Shown: piece by piece, positions 4,859 through 5,456 of the stretch
Position numbering within the stretch: the first letter of the stretch is position 1
Layout of the letters: each line of letters opens with the position of its first letter
Source: an uncultured Polymorphobacter sp.
GTDB taxonomy: Bacteria; Pseudomonadota; Alphaproteobacteria; Sphingomonadales; Sphingomonadaceae
Assembly: GCA_937871645.1 (NCBI GenBank)
Contig: CALMPZ010000089.1
Coordinates: forward strand, 1 to 5,456
Length of the DNA stretch: 5,456 nucleotides
Direction: 5' to 3'
The notes under the pieces: model-generated
Told to the model about the DNA's origin: nothing
The model's input: the letters and a program-made list of their open reading frames with translations, nothing else
The model's database searches: none
Position numbers and translations under genes: made by a program

Positions 4859-5456
4859 AGAACCCGAATCGACATCCCGCCCGACCTGACCTTCGTGCCG
4901 GTGCCGCGTCGCGCCAGCAGTGGTGGCTGGAACCCGCAGCGGCAGCGCGAATTCATCACCGTGCTTGCCGCCACCGGCAGCGTCGCGCAGGCGGTCGCGG
5001 TGGTCGGCATGTCGAAGACCGGCGCCTATCTGCTGCGCAACGCCAAGGGCGGCGGTGATTTCCGGCGGGCCTGGGACGCGGCGATTGAAGACGGCGTCGC
5101 GGTGCTCAGGTCGGTGGCGTTCGAACGCGCCGTCGACGGCGTCGAGTCCACCATCCAGGTCGACGGCAAGCCGGTGCGGACCATCCATCAATATGACAAT
5201 GCGATGCTGATGCGGCTGCTGGCCATCTACGACACGCCCGAGCGCAGCGCCGCACGCCAGGCCGCGCGCGTGCCGCAGGTCAGCCGCGAACAGCTGGTCG
5301 AACGCTTCAGGATGCTGGTGCGCCGCAATGCCGAACGCAGCGTCGCGGAAACCGAACAGGTGACAGGCGAAACCGAGGCCGCTGCGGTTGCCCGCCTGTA
5401 TGGCCCGCTGGGCCGGCCGGCGCCCACTGCCGCAGCCACCGTGCCGCCGATGGCCA
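4853..5456 (+). CDS. Small-terminase-like helix-turn-helix protein, function unknown (C-terminus cut by window edge)
   Basis: The frame stays open to the right edge, giving 201 codons. After a Pro-rich start, residues 26-62 read WNPQRQREFITVLAATGSVA, then a segment ending in VGMSKTGAYLLR. This is a predicted helix-turn-helix like those of phage small terminase subunits, which recognise DNA. FRRAWDAAIEDGV (70-82), a segment with AFERAVDGVE near 89-98, and QYDNAMLMRLL (113-123) follow. The tail from about 135 is Ala/Arg/Glu-rich and low in complexity, possibly coiled coil. Similar uncharacterised proteins with W-P-RQR-FI, TGS and GAY-LR motifs are, from memory, frequent in sphingomonad chromosomes, so this need not mean a prophage; no other phage gene is visible. 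Start choice rests on the consensus promoter and the absence of any upstream ribosome binding site. Codon use is GC-rich like the rest of the window. Confidence 0.75.
   Translation, partial: MKRTRIDIPPDLTFVPVPRRASSGGWNPQRQREFITVLAATGSVAQAVAVVGMSKTGAYLLRNAKGGGDFRRAWDAAIEDGVAVLRSVAFERAVDGVESTIQVDGKPVRTIHQYDNAMLMRLLAIYDTPERSAARQAARVPQVSREQLVERFRMLVRRNAERSVAETEQVTGETEAAAVARLYGPLGRPAPTAAATVPPMA

Noticed and set aside
4706..5191. 161-codon minus-strand frame over the plus-strand gene
   Set aside because: It is antisense to the terminase-like gene and its start is not preceded by a ribosome binding site; the plus frame has the promoter and the recognisable motifs.

Overview
The window comes from a GC-rich alphaproteobacterium, most likely one of the Sphingomonadales. 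The evidence is an alphaproteobacterial-style HslVU pair (HslV with a short propeptide ending in HG before the catalytic Thr) and two secreted proteins with the PEPxxWA-type PEP-CTERM tail (VPEPASWALM...GFGMVG...RRR) that is common in sphingomonads. No rRNA, tRNA, CRISPR array or insertion sequence is visible.

Layout: (1) 1-696, minus strand, the N-terminal 232 codons of a DUF1254 lipoprotein-like protein that runs off the left edge, with its own candidate promoter at 725-753. (2) 790-2660, minus strand, the hslV-hslU operon (ATP-dependent protease, ATGA overlap between the genes) with a candidate heat-shock-like promoter at 2690-2717. (3) 2789-4264, minus strand, two separately transcribed PEP-CTERM genes, each followed by a strong intrinsic terminator. 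(4) 4265-4852, a regulatory and non-coding stretch of nearly 600 bases. It holds a sigma-54-type promoter, a cluster of short repeats, an orphan minus-strand terminator and an AT-rich block. (5) 4853-5456, plus strand, the first 201 codons of a small-terminase-like helix-turn-helix protein that runs off the right edge. Its consensus promoter would start the RNA at the ATG itself.

The most interesting signal is regulatory. Both PEP-CTERM genes carry a -24/-12 element with GG-N10-GC spacing on the correct strand (3489-3504 and 4317-4332), sharing TGGCA-N7-TGCAAG. A third, weaker copy (TGGCA-N7-TGCAA) sits on the plus strand at 4670-4685. Three TCGCAAAA repeats lie roughly 90-140 bp upstream of the second promoter, where a sigma-54 enhancer-binding protein would bind. 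PEP-CTERM/exosortase systems elsewhere are linked to an RpoN-dependent response regulator (PrsR), so the two genes plausibly belong to one RpoN regulon for surface or exopolysaccharide-associated proteins. The first PEP-CTERM gene also has a leader of about 100 nt with mutually exclusive hairpins ending in a T8 run just before the ribosome binding site. This has the geometry of a transcription attenuator.

The HslVU operon is ordinary housekeeping. The flanking genes are cut by the window edges, so their full domain content cannot be judged.
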